Shown here: in pieces, positions 8,855-17,036 of the stretch
Layout of the letters: the number at the start of each line of letters is the position of its first letter
How positions within the stretch are numbered: position 1 is the stretch's first letter
Origin: Streptomyces sp. Je 1-79
Lineage (GTDB): Bacteria; Actinomycetota; Actinomycetes; Streptomycetales; Streptomycetaceae
Reading direction: 5' to 3'
Assembly: GCF_025195125.1 (NCBI RefSeq)
Contig: NZ_JAMGSL010000009.1
Location: 287,720 to 351,719, forward strand
DNA length: 64,000 nt
Made by a program: the position numbers and the translations under genes
Notes under the pieces: generated by a model
What the model saw: the letters and a program-made list of their open reading frames with translations, nothing else
Told to the model about the DNA's origin: nothing
The model's database searches: none

Positions 8855-9984
8855 AGGTCCTCCACATCATCACCGGCCTGGGCATCGGCGGCGCCGAGCA
8901 GCAGCTCCGGCTGATGTTGCGTCACCTTCCGGTCCAGAGCGAGGTCGTCACGCTCACCAACCCGGGCCCGGTCGCCCGCGGCATCGAGTCCGACGGCACG
9001 CCCGTCACGGATCTCCGCATGGCCGGCAACCGTGACCTCGGCGCACTCCCCCGCCTGGCGCGCCACATCCGCCGGGGCGGTTACGACCTCGTTCACACCC
9101 ACCTGTACCGGGCGTGCGTGTACGGCAGGATCGCCGCCCGCCTCGGCGGAGTCCGTACCGTCCTCGCGACCGAGCACTCCCTCGGCGACACCCAGATCGA
9201 GGGCAGGCCCCTGTCGGCCGGCACCCGCGCGCTCTATCTGGCCACGGAGCGGCTGGGTACGGCGACCGTCGCCGTCTCGCCCAGCGTCGCCCGCCGACTG
9301 GAGGCGTGGGGTGTGGCCCCGTCCCGTATCCAGGTCGTCCCCAACGGCATCGAGCGGGCGCGCTTCACCTTCGACGAGGACGCGCGCCGGATCACCAGGA
9401 AGCTTCTCGACCTGCCGGAGGACGCGTTCGTCGTCGGCGGCGTGGGCCGCCTCGCGCCGGGCAAGCGCTTCGACCGTCTCGTACGGGCGGTGGCGTCGGT
9501 GCCGGAGGCCCGGCTGCTGCTGGTCGGGGAGGGCGAGGAGCGCGCGCGGCTGCTCGCCGTGGCCCGCGAGTGCGGGGCGGCCGACCGGGTGCTCCTCGCG
9601 GGCGCCTGCGAGGACCCGCCGCCCGCGACCTCCGCCGAGCCCGGTCTCCCGTCGCTGCTCGCGGCGATGGACGTCTTCGTCTCCACCTCTCCCGACGAGA
9701 CCTTCGGGCTCGCGGTCGTCGAGGCGCTGGCCGCCGGACTGCCGGCGCTGTACGTGGCCTGCCCGGCGGTCGACGACCTGCCGCCGGACGCGGCCCCGGG
9801 GGCCCGGCGGGTCGGCGAGGCCGTACCCGAACTCGTCTCGGCGCTCTGTGGCATCCGCGACGCCCGGCTCGCCCGGCTGCCGCAGCCCGCGGCGGCGTAC
9901 CGCTACGACATCGCGCACAGCGCCCGGCAGTTGATGTCCCTCTACGAACAGGCCGTCCACGGCACCCCTCCCCTCGCGAAGTGA
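8851..9984 (+). CDS. GT4-family glycosyltransferase
   Basis: 377-residue GT-B transferase. The N-terminus MKVLHIITGLGIGGAEQQL is a textbook GT4 start with the GGAE donor/acceptor loop. VHTHLYRACVYGR, VVPNGIE and SPDETFGLAVVEALAAG (EX7E) complete the signature. It probably adds a further sugar to the lipid-linked repeat unit. It starts within the stop of the deacetylase gene (ATGA) and ends 7 nt before the Wzz-like gene. Sugar specificity is not deducible. It is clearly distinct from the upstream GT4 and not a recent duplicate. Confidence 0.9.
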   Translation: MKVLHIITGLGIGGAEQQLRLMLRHLPVQSEVVTLTNPGPVARGIESDGTPVTDLRMAGNRDLGALPRLARHIRRGGYDLVHTHLYRACVYGRIAARLGGVRTVLATEHSLGDTQIEGRPLSAGTRALYLATERLGTATVAVSPSVARRLEAWGVAPSRIQVVPNGIERARFTFDEDARRITRKLLDLPEDAFVVGGVGRLAPGKRFDRLVRAVASVPEARLLLVGEGEERARLLAVARECGAADRVLLAGACEDPPPATSAEPGLPSLLAAMDVFVSTSPDETFGLAVVEALAAGLPALYVACPAVDDLPPDAAPGARRVGEAVPELVSALCGIRDARLARLPQPAAAYRYDIAHSARQLMSLYEQAVHGTPPLAK

Positions 9985-9991
9985 GTCACCG

Positions 9992-10660
9992 ATGAGCTCC
10001 CTCAGTCCCCAGCGCTCCCGTCTCGTGACGGCCCTGCGCACCCCCCGCCGTTGGTGGGTACTGCCCGCGTCCGTGCTGATCGGCGCGACGCTCGGCGGCG
10101 GTTACGGGGCCGTGAAGACCCCGCAGTACGCGGCCACGAGTTACGTCATCGTGGTCCCCGGCGAGAAGTCCGACCCGGCCGCCGCGCTCGGCTTCGCCCA
10201 GGCCTACGGCAGGGTGGCCGGCGACATCGCCGTGACCGGCGACGCGCAGGTGTGGGCGGGGGTCTCCGCCGCGACCCTGCGCGAGAGCGTGCAGACGGCG
10301 ACCTCCCCCGACGCGCCGATGATCTCCATCACCGCGCGCTCCGCCACCCCCGGCAAGGCCGTCTCCATGGCGGACGGCGTCGCGCGCGCCCTGATCCTCA
10401 ACAGCACGCACGTCTCGGGGAGCACGGGCGTGAAGGTCGTGCAGTTCTCCCGGGCGACCAAGCCCGTACAGCCCGTCTCGCCCTCGGCCCCCCTCTCGGC
10501 GCTGGTCGGCGGCTGCGCGGGCGGTCTCCTCGGCGGCCTGGCCCTGCTCGTACGGCCTCAGCGCGCGGCGCGCCCGGAGGCCCGGCACTCCCGGCAGACC
10601 ACCGCGGCCGTCCCCGGCCCGGCCGGCGCGCAGCACCAGCCGGAACCGGAGGCGGTGTGA
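9992..10660 (+). CDS. Wzz-like chain-length determinant protein
   Basis: 222-residue membrane protein with two transmembrane segments (about 21-40 and 167-187) flanking an extracytoplasmic domain of about 120 residues. The fold begins after TPQYAATSYVIV, the arrangement of Wzz/YveK polysaccharide co-polymerases. A proline pair before the second helix (PVQPVSPSAP) matches the family. The cytoplasmic tail is short and has neither a Walker motif nor a tyrosine-rich end, so a BY-kinase would have to be elsewhere; none is in this window. It would set polymer length together with the Wzy-like protein. Its stop overlaps the next GTG. Confidence 0.8.
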   Translation: MSSLSPQRSRLVTALRTPRRWWVLPASVLIGATLGGGYGAVKTPQYAATSYVIVVPGEKSDPAAALGFAQAYGRVAGDIAVTGDAQVWAGVSAATLRESVQTATSPDAPMISITARSATPGKAVSMADGVARALILNSTHVSGSTGVKVVQFSRATKPVQPVSPSAPLSALVGGCAGGLLGGLALLVRPQRAARPEARHSRQTTAAVPGPAGAQHQPEPEAV

Positions 10661-11814
10661 CAGGCGGCGGTGCGTCGGGGGACGGCTGGAGAAGCGAGGT
10701 CTGCCGGGCCGGCGCCGAGTTCGGCCGGCTCGGCGAGCGGTGGGCTTCGCTGTACGCCCGCTGCTCCACCGCCACCCCCTTCCAGTCGCACTCCTGGCTG
10801 CACTCCTGGTGGGTGTCGTACGGCACTCCGGGCGCGCTGCGCGTCGTGCTGGTACGGCGGGAGGACGGCGAACTGGTCGCGGCGGCGCCCCTGATGCGTG
10901 CCCGCGGTCCGCTCCCGGTCCTCACCCAGCTCGGCGGCGCGATCACCGACTTCACCGACGTCCTCCTCGACGACGCGTGCCCGCAGGCGGCTCCCGCGCT
11001 GGCCCGCGCGATCGCCCGGGCGGCGCGCGGAGCGGTGGTCGACCTGCGGGAGGTCCGTCCCGGGGCCTCGGCGGAGCAGGTGTTCGCCCGCTGGCGGGGG
11101 CCGCGCCGGCGGCTGCCGGACTCGCTCTGCCTGGAGCTGCCCGCGGTGCCGATGGACGCCCTCCTCGAACGGATGCCGTCCGCCAAGGCGCAGCAGCGGG
11201 TGCGGGCGAAGCTCCGCAAGCTGGACGCGCTCGGGATCGACGAGCGGATCGTGACCGGCGACGAGGTGCCGGACGCGCTGGACCGGCTCCTGAGGCTGCA
11301 TCAGCTCCAGTGGCAGGGGCGGGGTGTCACCGTCGAGCACACCAGCGACCGGTTCGCCCAGCACCTCGCACGGGCCGTGCGGCCGATGGTCGAGCGCGGG
11401 GACGCGCGGGTGACCGAGTTCCGGCTCGGCGAGGACGTCGTCGCGGCCGACCTGACCCTGATGTCGCCGCGCCTCGCGGGCGGGTACCTGTACGGCGCGG
11501 ATCCCGTGCTGCGCGCGCGGAAGATCGACGTGGCGACGATGCTGCTGCGGCACGGGGCCCGGGAGACCAGCGCGAGCGGGCGGGCCACGCTGAGCATGCT
11601 GCGGGGCACCGAACCGTACAAGCAGCACTGGCGGCCGGAGACCGTACGCAACCAGCGGCTGATGCTGACGGGGCGGGGTACGGCTCCGCTGCTGTGGCTG
11701 CGCGCGGGGGCGGCGGACGGCAGGCGATGGGCGGCGCGGCAGGCGCGGGAACGGGCGTGGGTGGGGCGGGTTGTGGGGAGGCTTCAGGGACGTGCGAACG
11801 GCGGCGGAGGATGA
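10657..11814 (+). CDS. GNAT/FemAB-like acyltransferase (CelD/BcsL type)
   Basis: 385-residue protein resembling the acetyltransf_6 (CelD/BcsL) group, a GNAT duplication related to FemAB. Typical features are FQSHSWLHSWWVSYG near residue 48, RVVLVRREDGELVAAAPL, and in the second half LHQLQWQGRG with SGRATLSMLRGTEPYKQHW near the end. It is expected to acylate a sugar or aminoacylate a precursor in exopolysaccharide assembly; the substrate is unknown. GTG at 10657 overlaps the upstream TGA. It is the last gene of the plus-strand operon, and its stop lies inside the loop of a 14-bp terminator hairpin. Confidence 0.8.
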   Translation: MTGGGASGDGWRSEVCRAGAEFGRLGERWASLYARCSTATPFQSHSWLHSWWVSYGTPGALRVVLVRREDGELVAAAPLMRARGPLPVLTQLGGAITDFTDVLLDDACPQAAPALARAIARAARGAVVDLREVRPGASAEQVFARWRGPRRRLPDSLCLELPAVPMDALLERMPSAKAQQRVRAKLRKLDALGIDERIVTGDEVPDALDRLLRLHQLQWQGRGVTVEHTSDRFAQHLARAVRPMVERGDARVTEFRLGEDVVAADLTLMSPRLAGGYLYGADPVLRARKIDVATMLLRHGARETSASGRATLSMLRGTEPYKQHWRPETVRNQRLMLTGRGTAPLLWLRAGAADGRRWAARQARERAWVGRVVGRLQGRANGGGG

Positions 11815-11830
11815 TCTCCTCCGCCGCCGT
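11798..11830. terminator. Bidirectional terminator between acyltransferase and GH26
   Basis: A perfect 14-bp stem (ACGGCGGCGGAGGA and its complement) closes a 5-nt loop containing the TGA of the acyltransferase gene. It sits between two convergent genes. Confidence 0.85.
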
Positions 11831-11841
11831 GGGGGAAGGCG

Positions 11842-13500
11842 TCAGAAGGGCCAGACGCCGTTCAGCATCCCCTTCAGGCTGCCGCTGCCGCCGAGGCCGC
11901 CGAGGTCGCCCAGGCCAAGGCCGTCGTTGTCCTTCCAGCTGTCCTTGGGGACGCAGACGGGTCCGCCGATCCAGCTCTCGACCCACGAACCGAGATTCAC
12001 GGTCCAGCAGTTCGGGGCCGGCTGAGGCAGGGGCTGAGGCAGAGGCTCGGGCTTCGGCTCGGGCTTCGGCTCGGGCTTGGGTTCCGGCTTGGGCTCGGGC
12101 TTCGGCTCGGGCTTCGGCTCCGGCTTCGGCTCGGGCTTCGGCTCCGGCTTCGGCTCGGGCTTCGGCTCCGGCTTGGGTTCCGGCTTCGGCTCGGGCTTCG
12201 GTTCCGGCTTCGGCTCGGGCTTCGGCTCCGGCTTCGGCTCCGGCTTGGGCTCGGGCTTCGGCTCCGGCTTCGGCGCAGGGACCGTCGGTACTTCGGGACG
12301 CTCGGGCCCGGTCGGTACCTCGGGAAGCTCGGGCTCCGTCGGAAGCTCGGGCGTCTCGGGCGTCTCGGGCTCCGTCGGGAGCTCGGGAGTCTCCGGGACC
12401 TCCGGCAGCTCGGGCTCCGTCGGAATCTCCGGTACCTCAGGCACCTCGGGTACCTCGGGCACCTCAGGCACCTCGGGTACCTCCGGGATCTCCGGCTCGG
12501 CGCCCGTCAGCATCTGCCGGAACACCTGCGAGGACCGCGGATTGTCGTCGCACTGCCAGACGCCGTGCGGGCAGTAGTCCGTGATCGTGTGGTACAGCGG
12601 CTTGTGCTCGGAAATCCATTCGAGCATCCGACGCATGTACTCGGGATTGTCACCGTTCCGGAAGAGACCCCATTCCGGGAACGAGATCTCCTTGCCGTGC
12701 GCGGCCGCGAAGTCCACGTGCTTCTGCAGCCCGTACGGCTCGCTCACGTGCCGGTCGAAGTCCGAACCGGACGGCTGGTCGTACGAGTCCATTCCGATGA
12801 TGTCGACCACGTCGTCGCCCGGATAGCATTCCGTCCACGGAATGGCATCCGTGCCCCGGCTCGGATTGAAGTCGAAGCGGAACTTCTGACCGGGGACGGA
12901 CCGCATGGCGGTGACGATCCGGGTCCAGTACTTCTTCCACGACGTGGGGTCGGGCGCGCACCGGTGCGTGTACGTCGTGCCGTTCATCTCCCAGCCGAGG
13001 ACGATGACGGTGTCGGTGGCCTCCAGGGCGACGAGCCGCTCGGCCAGCGTCTTGAAGTGGTGGTCGAAGTACCCTGCCGCGCCGAGCTGGAGCTGGCGGC
13101 GGACCTCGCGGTCGGAGACGCCGGCCTCGTTCCGCTCCAGCATGGGCACGTTCAGCACGAACAGCCGGTCGGCCCGCTCGTTGCGCCAGTCCGCCCACGC
13201 GTCCAGGAAGCCGGGAGGGCTCTCGATGTTCGACCAGAGGTCGCCGGGGAGGTAGGTGTGGCCGACGCGGAGCTCCCGGCCGCCGAGCCATCGCTGCAGC
13301 TGGCCGATCCGGCCCACACCGACCGGTCCCGATTCGAGGAACGCGCCCAGTGCGGTGGAGAGAGTCGGTTCGGGGTCCCGTGTCGTTACGGATTCGGCGG
13401 CGTGAACGGGAGAGGACAGCACGACGGAACCTGAGGCAAGGAGACCTGCGGTGAACACCCCCAGCCACACACTCGATGTTTTCCGCTTCCGGTTCGCCAT
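11842..13500 (-). CDS. Secreted GH26 glycoside hydrolase with PEPK linker
   Basis: 552-residue exported enzyme of glycoside hydrolase family 26 type (mannanase and related endo-glycanases). A signal peptide spans residues 1-35. In the catalytic domain, GWEMNG carries the likely acid/base (E171) and FPEWGLF the likely nucleophile (E276). After about residue 335 come roughly ten VPE/TPE units and then about 18 PKPE units. A C-terminal segment of about 60 residues with two cysteines (NCWTVNLGSW, GGPVCVPKD) ends in a Gly/Leu-rich tail. ATG at 13500 has AAGGAG 6 nt upstream. It faces the polysaccharide operon and probably trims or releases that polymer. The extended linker suggests spanning of the cell wall. 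Confidence 0.88.
   Translation of the reverse strand: MANRKRKTSSVWLGVFTAGLLASGSVVLSSPVHAAESVTTRDPEPTLSTALGAFLESGPVGVGRIGQLQRWLGGRELRVGHTYLPGDLWSNIESPPGFLDAWADWRNERADRLFVLNVPMLERNEAGVSDREVRRQLQLGAAGYFDHHFKTLAERLVALEATDTVIVLGWEMNGTTYTHRCAPDPTSWKKYWTRIVTAMRSVPGQKFRFDFNPSRGTDAIPWTECYPGDDVVDIIGMDSYDQPSGSDFDRHVSEPYGLQKHVDFAAAHGKEISFPEWGLFRNGDNPEYMRRMLEWISEHKPLYHTITDYCPHGVWQCDDNPRSSQVFRQMLTGAEPEIPEVPEVPEVPEVPEVPEVPEIPTEPELPEVPETPELPTEPETPETPELPTEPELPEVPTGPERPEVPTVPAPKPEPKPEPKPEPKPEPKPEPKPEPKPEPKPEPKPEPKPEPKPEPKPEPKPEPKPEPKPEPKPEPKPEPKPEPKPEPLPQPLPQPAPNCWTVNLGSWVESWIGGPVCVPKDSWKDNDGLGLGDLGGLGGSGSLKGMLNGVWPF
12049..12270 (-). repeat. PKPE-coding 12-bp tandem array
   Basis: About 18 tandem 12-bp units (variants of GGCTTCGGCTCG on the plus strand) encode the PKPE stretch of the GH26 protein. 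Synonymous variation (ggc/ggt, ttc/ttg, tcg/tcc) shows the array is not a very recent expansion, though instability is likely. Confidence 0.9.
12290..12500 (-). repeat. VPE/TPE-coding repeat array
   Basis: A second low-complexity stretch next to the PKPE array encodes EVPEVPE and TPELPTEPE repeats of 9-12 bp. It forms the acidic half of the linker between catalytic domain and PKPE segment. Confidence 0.85.
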
Positions 13501-13656
13501 GGCCACTCCTTCACGACACTGCGCCGCCTGATGATCCATCAGTCCGATACTCAGAAAGTATTCCTAATGAGCCGACCGTGAACGCGGCTCCGATCTGATC
13601 AGTAGCCCATTGGTGTATTTCATCGCCCAGTTGGGGCATCGAGATGAAGGAATGGC

Positions 13657-14949
13657 GTGCCGAGTTTTGACACCCGTGTCCCCGCTGTCCTCGTGCGGCT
13701 CGACCGGAACCCCTTTCATCACGGCACACTGGGCGCCGCCCGCTCGCTGGGACGAGCCGGCGTACCGGTCCACGCGGTGCTGGAATCGCCCACCAGCCCC
13801 GCCGCCCGCTCCCGCTACGTCCACACCCGCCCCACGCCCGCCTCCCCCACGGCCCTCCCCGCCGCACTCACCGACCTCCTGCTGCGGCTCTCCGGCCGCC
13901 ACGCCACCCCCGCGCTCCTCGTCCCCCTCGACGATCTGAGCGCCCTCGCCCTGGCCGAGCACCGCGCCGAGTTGACGGACCGCTACCTCCTGCCCGACCA
14001 GTCGGCCGAGCAGCTCGCGCGCGTCGCCGACAAGGCGGCCCTCGCCGAGACCTGCCGCGCCCTGGCCCTCCCCCACCCCCCGACCGGGCTTCCGGAGAGC
14101 GCCGAGGAGGCAGCCACCATGGCGTGGTCGCTCGGGCTGCCGGTGGTCGCCAAGTGGAGCCGGCCGTGGCTGCTCCCGCCCGGCAGCGGACTGCGCAGCA
14201 CCTCGATCGTGCGGTCGCTCGCCGATGTCCGTGCGCTGTACGCCCGTACGGCAGAAGCCGGCAGCCGGCTGCTGCTCCAGCAGCTGCTGCCCCCGGGCCG
14301 CGAACTGGACTGGTTCGTCCACGGCTACGCGGACTCCGCCGGGCGCTGCGCCGCCGGAGCCACCGGGCGGAAGGAGCGTTCGTGGCCGGGCGGGGCGGGG
14401 CTCACGGCCGTCGGCCGCTGGGCCGCGAACCCCGCGATCGAGCGGGCGGCCGGAGAGCTGCTCTCCGCGCTCGGCTACCGGGGCGTGTTCGACCTGGACT
14501 TCCGGCTCGACCGCTCCACCGGCGCGTACCACCTGCTCGACTTCAACCCGCGGCCCGGCGCCCAGTTCCGGCTCTTCGCCGACGCGGACGGGCTCGACGT
14601 CGTGCGCGCGATGCACCTCGACCTGACCGGCCGACCGGTGCCGGCGCACTCCCCTTCGTACGGACGCCGGTTCGTGGTCGAGAACTACGCCGCGCTGTCC
14701 GTGCTCACCTCACCCCGCCGCAGGTACGCCCCCGAGCCCGCCGACACGCCGCGCGGGCGGACGGAGACCGCCTGGTTCGCCGCCGACGACCTCACGCCCG
14801 CGTTCGCGATGGCCGGCGCCTGGTTCCTCCACTCCTTGCGCAAGGCAGTGGTGACGCTCCGTCGACTATTGTGGCCCGATCACCCACGGAGGGTGACTAC
14901 CGTGTCGCCGCCGGCCCGTACCGCCTCCGACCGTATGACCCGACGATGA
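13657..14949 (+). CDS. ATP-grasp domain protein
   Basis: 430-residue ATP-grasp ligase-like protein. The N-terminal domain (VPAVLVRLDRNPFHHGTLGAARSLGRAG) resembles the pre-ATP-grasp domain of carboxylate-amine ligases. The centre has the ATP-binding LPVVAKWSRPW, and FDLDFRLD followed by LLDFNPRPGAQFR (residues about 288-316) provides the Mg/ATP D-x-N-x-R motif. It would join a carboxylate to an amine or similar nucleophile through an acyl phosphate; substrates are unknown. GTG at 13657 has GAAGGA about 8 nt upstream. It overlaps the oxidoreductase gene by ATGA, so the two are co-translated. An ATP-grasp plus flavoenzyme pair could make a decorating group or small molecule. Confidence 0.82.
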   Translation: MPSFDTRVPAVLVRLDRNPFHHGTLGAARSLGRAGVPVHAVLESPTSPAARSRYVHTRPTPASPTALPAALTDLLLRLSGRHATPALLVPLDDLSALALAEHRAELTDRYLLPDQSAEQLARVADKAALAETCRALALPHPPTGLPESAEEAATMAWSLGLPVVAKWSRPWLLPPGSGLRSTSIVRSLADVRALYARTAEAGSRLLLQQLLPPGRELDWFVHGYADSAGRCAAGATGRKERSWPGGAGLTAVGRWAANPAIERAAGELLSALGYRGVFDLDFRLDRSTGAYHLLDFNPRPGAQFRLFADADGLDVVRAMHLDLTGRPVPAHSPSYGRRFVVENYAALSVLTSPRRRYAPEPADTPRGRTETAWFAADDLTPAFAMAGAWFLHSLRKAVVTLRRLLWPDHPRRVTTVSPPARTASDRMTRR

Positions 14950-16223
14950 AGACGGAAGGCACGATGTACGACCTGGTGATTGTGGGAGCCGGACCCTACG
15001 GTCTCTCCGTGGCCGCCCACGCCGCGGCCCACGGCCTGAACCTGCGGACCTTCGGCCGTCCCATGGAGTCCTGGCGCGCCATGCCCTCGGGCATGTTCCT
15101 GAAGTCCGAGCCCTGGGCCTCCCATCTCTCCGACCCGCGCGGCGCGTTCGGGCTCGACACCTACGCGCGGACGCGCGGCGTCCGCGCCGAGCACGGCGTC
15201 CCGCTCCCGGTCGGCTTCTTCGCCGACTACGGCGACTGGTTCGCCCGCCAGACCGTCCCCCCGCTCGACGAACGCCTGATCCGCTCGGTCACCCCGCACG
15301 CGGGCGGCTTCGAGGTGGTCACGGGGGACGGCGAGATCTTCCGTACGCGCACGGTGGCGCTGGCCGTCGGCGTCCTTCCCTTCATGGAGATCCCCGGGCC
15401 GCTGCGCGGACTGCCGCGCGGGTACGTCACCCACAGCAGCCACCACGGCGAACTGGACGGCTTCACCGGGCGGGACGTCACCGTCGTCGGCGCCGGACAG
15501 GCGGCCCTGGAGACTGCGGCGATCCTCACCGAACAGGGCGCACGCGCCCGGATCCTGGCCCGCTCGGACCGGCTGAACTGGAACACCCTCCCGCCGGCCC
15601 TCGACCGAGGCCTGTGGCAGTCGCTCCGCGCCCCGCACACCGGTCTGGGGTGCGGCTGGCACAACCGGCTGTACGCGGACACCCCCGGGCTCTTCCGGCG
15701 GCTGCCCGCGCCCACCCGCGAGCGGATCTTCGGCTCGGCGCTCGGCCCCGCGGGCGCCTGGTGGCTGCGCGAACGGTTCGCCGCCGTCGCCGACGTACGC
15801 CTCGCCACGCACCTCGTCTCGGCGGAGCCGACCGACGACGGGCGGCTGTGGCTCGACGTGTCCGGGCCGGACGGTCCGTCGGCCCTGGAGACCGACCATG
15901 TCATCGCCGCGACCGGGTTCACTCCCCGACTCGACCGCGCCGCCGTCCTCGCCCCCGGGCTCCGGAAGTCACTGCGCACGGTGGGCCCCGGCGGGGCGCC
16001 GGAGGTGGGCGCGCTGTTCGAGTCCTCCTGGCCGGGCCTGTTCCTCGCGGGACTGCTCACGGCCCCTTCGTACGGCCCGTCGATGCGGTTCGTCTTCGGC
16101 GCGGGCTACACGGCCGGGCGTCTGGTGCGCGGGGTCAGGCAGCATCTGCGGGCGACGGCGGGCCGGGGCGGGCTCGGCCGGCCACGCTCGGGCGACACGC
16201 GGACGCCGGCCTCACGGGCATGA
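14946..16223 (+). CDS. FAD/NAD(P)-dependent oxidoreductase
   Basis: 425-residue flavoprotein with two Rossmann folds. DLVIVGAGPYGLSVAAHAA near residue 8 binds FAD. DVTVVGAGQAALETAA near 180 is the NAD(P)H site. ATGFTPRLD near 320 is the ATG-type motif found in flavin monooxygenase-like and thioredoxin-reductase-like enzymes. GWRAMPSGMFLKSE-like residues near 38 recall lysine/ornithine N-monooxygenase relatives. The start overlaps the ATP-grasp stop (ATGA); an alternative ATG at 14964, preceded by GGAAGG, would give a protein six residues shorter. Its substrate is not evident. It converges on the second chaplin gene across a shared terminator. Confidence 0.82.
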   Translation: MKTEGTMYDLVIVGAGPYGLSVAAHAAAHGLNLRTFGRPMESWRAMPSGMFLKSEPWASHLSDPRGAFGLDTYARTRGVRAEHGVPLPVGFFADYGDWFARQTVPPLDERLIRSVTPHAGGFEVVTGDGEIFRTRTVALAVGVLPFMEIPGPLRGLPRGYVTHSSHHGELDGFTGRDVTVVGAGQAALETAAILTEQGARARILARSDRLNWNTLPPALDRGLWQSLRAPHTGLGCGWHNRLYADTPGLFRRLPAPTRERIFGSALGPAGAWWLRERFAAVADVRLATHLVSAEPTDDGRLWLDVSGPDGPSALETDHVIAATGFTPRLDRAAVLAPGLRKSLRTVGPGGAPEVGALFESSWPGLFLAGLLTAPSYGPSMRFVFGAGYTAGRLVRGVRQHLRATAGRGGLGRPRSGDTRTPASRA

Positions 16224-16227
16224 CGAA

Positions 16228-16273
16228 GGGCCGGTCCCTCAGCGCGTCCAAGGAAGCGCCGCGGGACCGGCCC
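16228..16273. terminator. Bidirectional terminator, oxidoreductase/chaplin
   Basis: GGGCCGGTCCC and its exact complement, 24 nt apart, with further GCGC pairing inside the loop. It lies between the convergent stops. Confidence 0.75.
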
Positions 16274-16283
16274 TGAGCGTGCG

Positions 16284-16517
16284 TCAGGCGTTGACGCAGG
16301 TGTTGAAGGCGGCCGGGTTCAGGATCCCGATCACGTTCACGGAGTTGCCGCAGACGTTGATCGGAGCGTGGATCGGAACCTGGACGACGTTCCCGGACAG
16401 CACGCCCGGCGAACCGATGGCCGCACCGTACGCGTCGGCATCCGCCATCGCGGGGGTGGCGGCACCCAGGGCCATGAACAGTCCGGCGACGACGACCGCG
16501 GCCTTCTTGCACTTCAT
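16284..16517 (-). CDS. Short chaplin (second copy)
   Basis: 77-residue secreted protein. A signal peptide (MKCKKAAVVVAGLFMALGAATPAMA) is followed by one chaplin domain with SPGVLSGNVVQVPIHAPIN, CGNSVNVIG and NPAAFNTC. Two cysteines are present as in ChpH-like short chaplins. The segment NPAAFNTC replaces the usual NPAFGN, a one-residue difference from its paralogue 16 kb away. There is no cell-wall sorting signal, so it would depend on self-assembly or on long chaplins encoded elsewhere. It sits alone on the minus strand between the ATP-grasp/oxidoreductase pair and an LCP gene. Confidence 0.95.
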   Translation of the reverse strand: MKCKKAAVVVAGLFMALGAATPAMADADAYGAAIGSPGVLSGNVVQVPIHAPINVCGNSVNVIGILNPAAFNTCVNA

Positions 16518-16683
16518 TTCTCTGACGTCCCTTCCGCGGCGGACGGAATTTCACGGATTTCGCGAATCGCCGGTGAACACTGAAGCCCCCCGGCCTCCGC
16601 CGCACACATCACAACGACCATTTCCCGCAAAGGAAACCGGCTTATCGCGGACCGGTCGGTATTCACTCCGTTGAGCCCCACGG

Positions 16684-16920
16684 TCAACGCGGCCAGACCG
16701 GCATCGAGACGAGTCGCTCCCACTCGCGGTCCGGCATCCCCGGCACGGTGCGTCCGGCCAGGGCCCACTGCTGGACCAGCGAGGAATAGACGGGGAAGGG
16801 TCCCCTGTCGGCAGGTGGCGGGTCCACCCCATAACGGCTCTTCGGAATGAAGGCCATCCGCTCCCATTTCCCGGGATCGGGTGCCATCTTCCCTCCCATC
16901 CACGGCTGTTCCCGCATCAT
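16684..16920 (-). CDS. Small hypothetical protein
   Basis: 78-residue unrecognised soluble protein, rich in Pro, Trp and Arg, with features such as RYGVDPPPADRGPFPVYSSL and MPDREWERLVSMPVWPR. The strong bias to G/C at third positions supports real coding. No signal peptide or membrane segment is seen. A GGGGGG lies upstream of tandem ATG codons; the inner ATGs leading to MAPDPGKWERM are alternatives. It ends 166 bp upstream of the second chaplin start on the same strand, so the two could share a transcript. I recall similar short proteins in other streptomycetes but cannot name a family. Confidence 0.55.
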   Translation of the reverse strand: MMREQPWMGGKMAPDPGKWERMAFIPKSRYGVDPPPADRGPFPVYSSLVQQWALAGRTVPGMPDREWERLVSMPVWPR

Positions 16921-17036
16921 TACACACCCCCCGCAGCGGAGTGATTCGACCGCACCACGTCGCGTCGCGAACCTGTGTGCGACGCATATCGACCTATCGT
17001 GCGCTCATCCCATTTCCGAACCTGGGTGGTGTGCCC

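Noticed and set aside
12049..12270. CRISPR or satellite array
   Set aside because: In-frame protein repeat within a secreted enzyme; no spacers.
12077..12577. Plus-strand GFGS/GSGF repeat protein
   Set aside because: Mirror image of the PKPE repeat in the GH26 gene; no ribosome site and no family.
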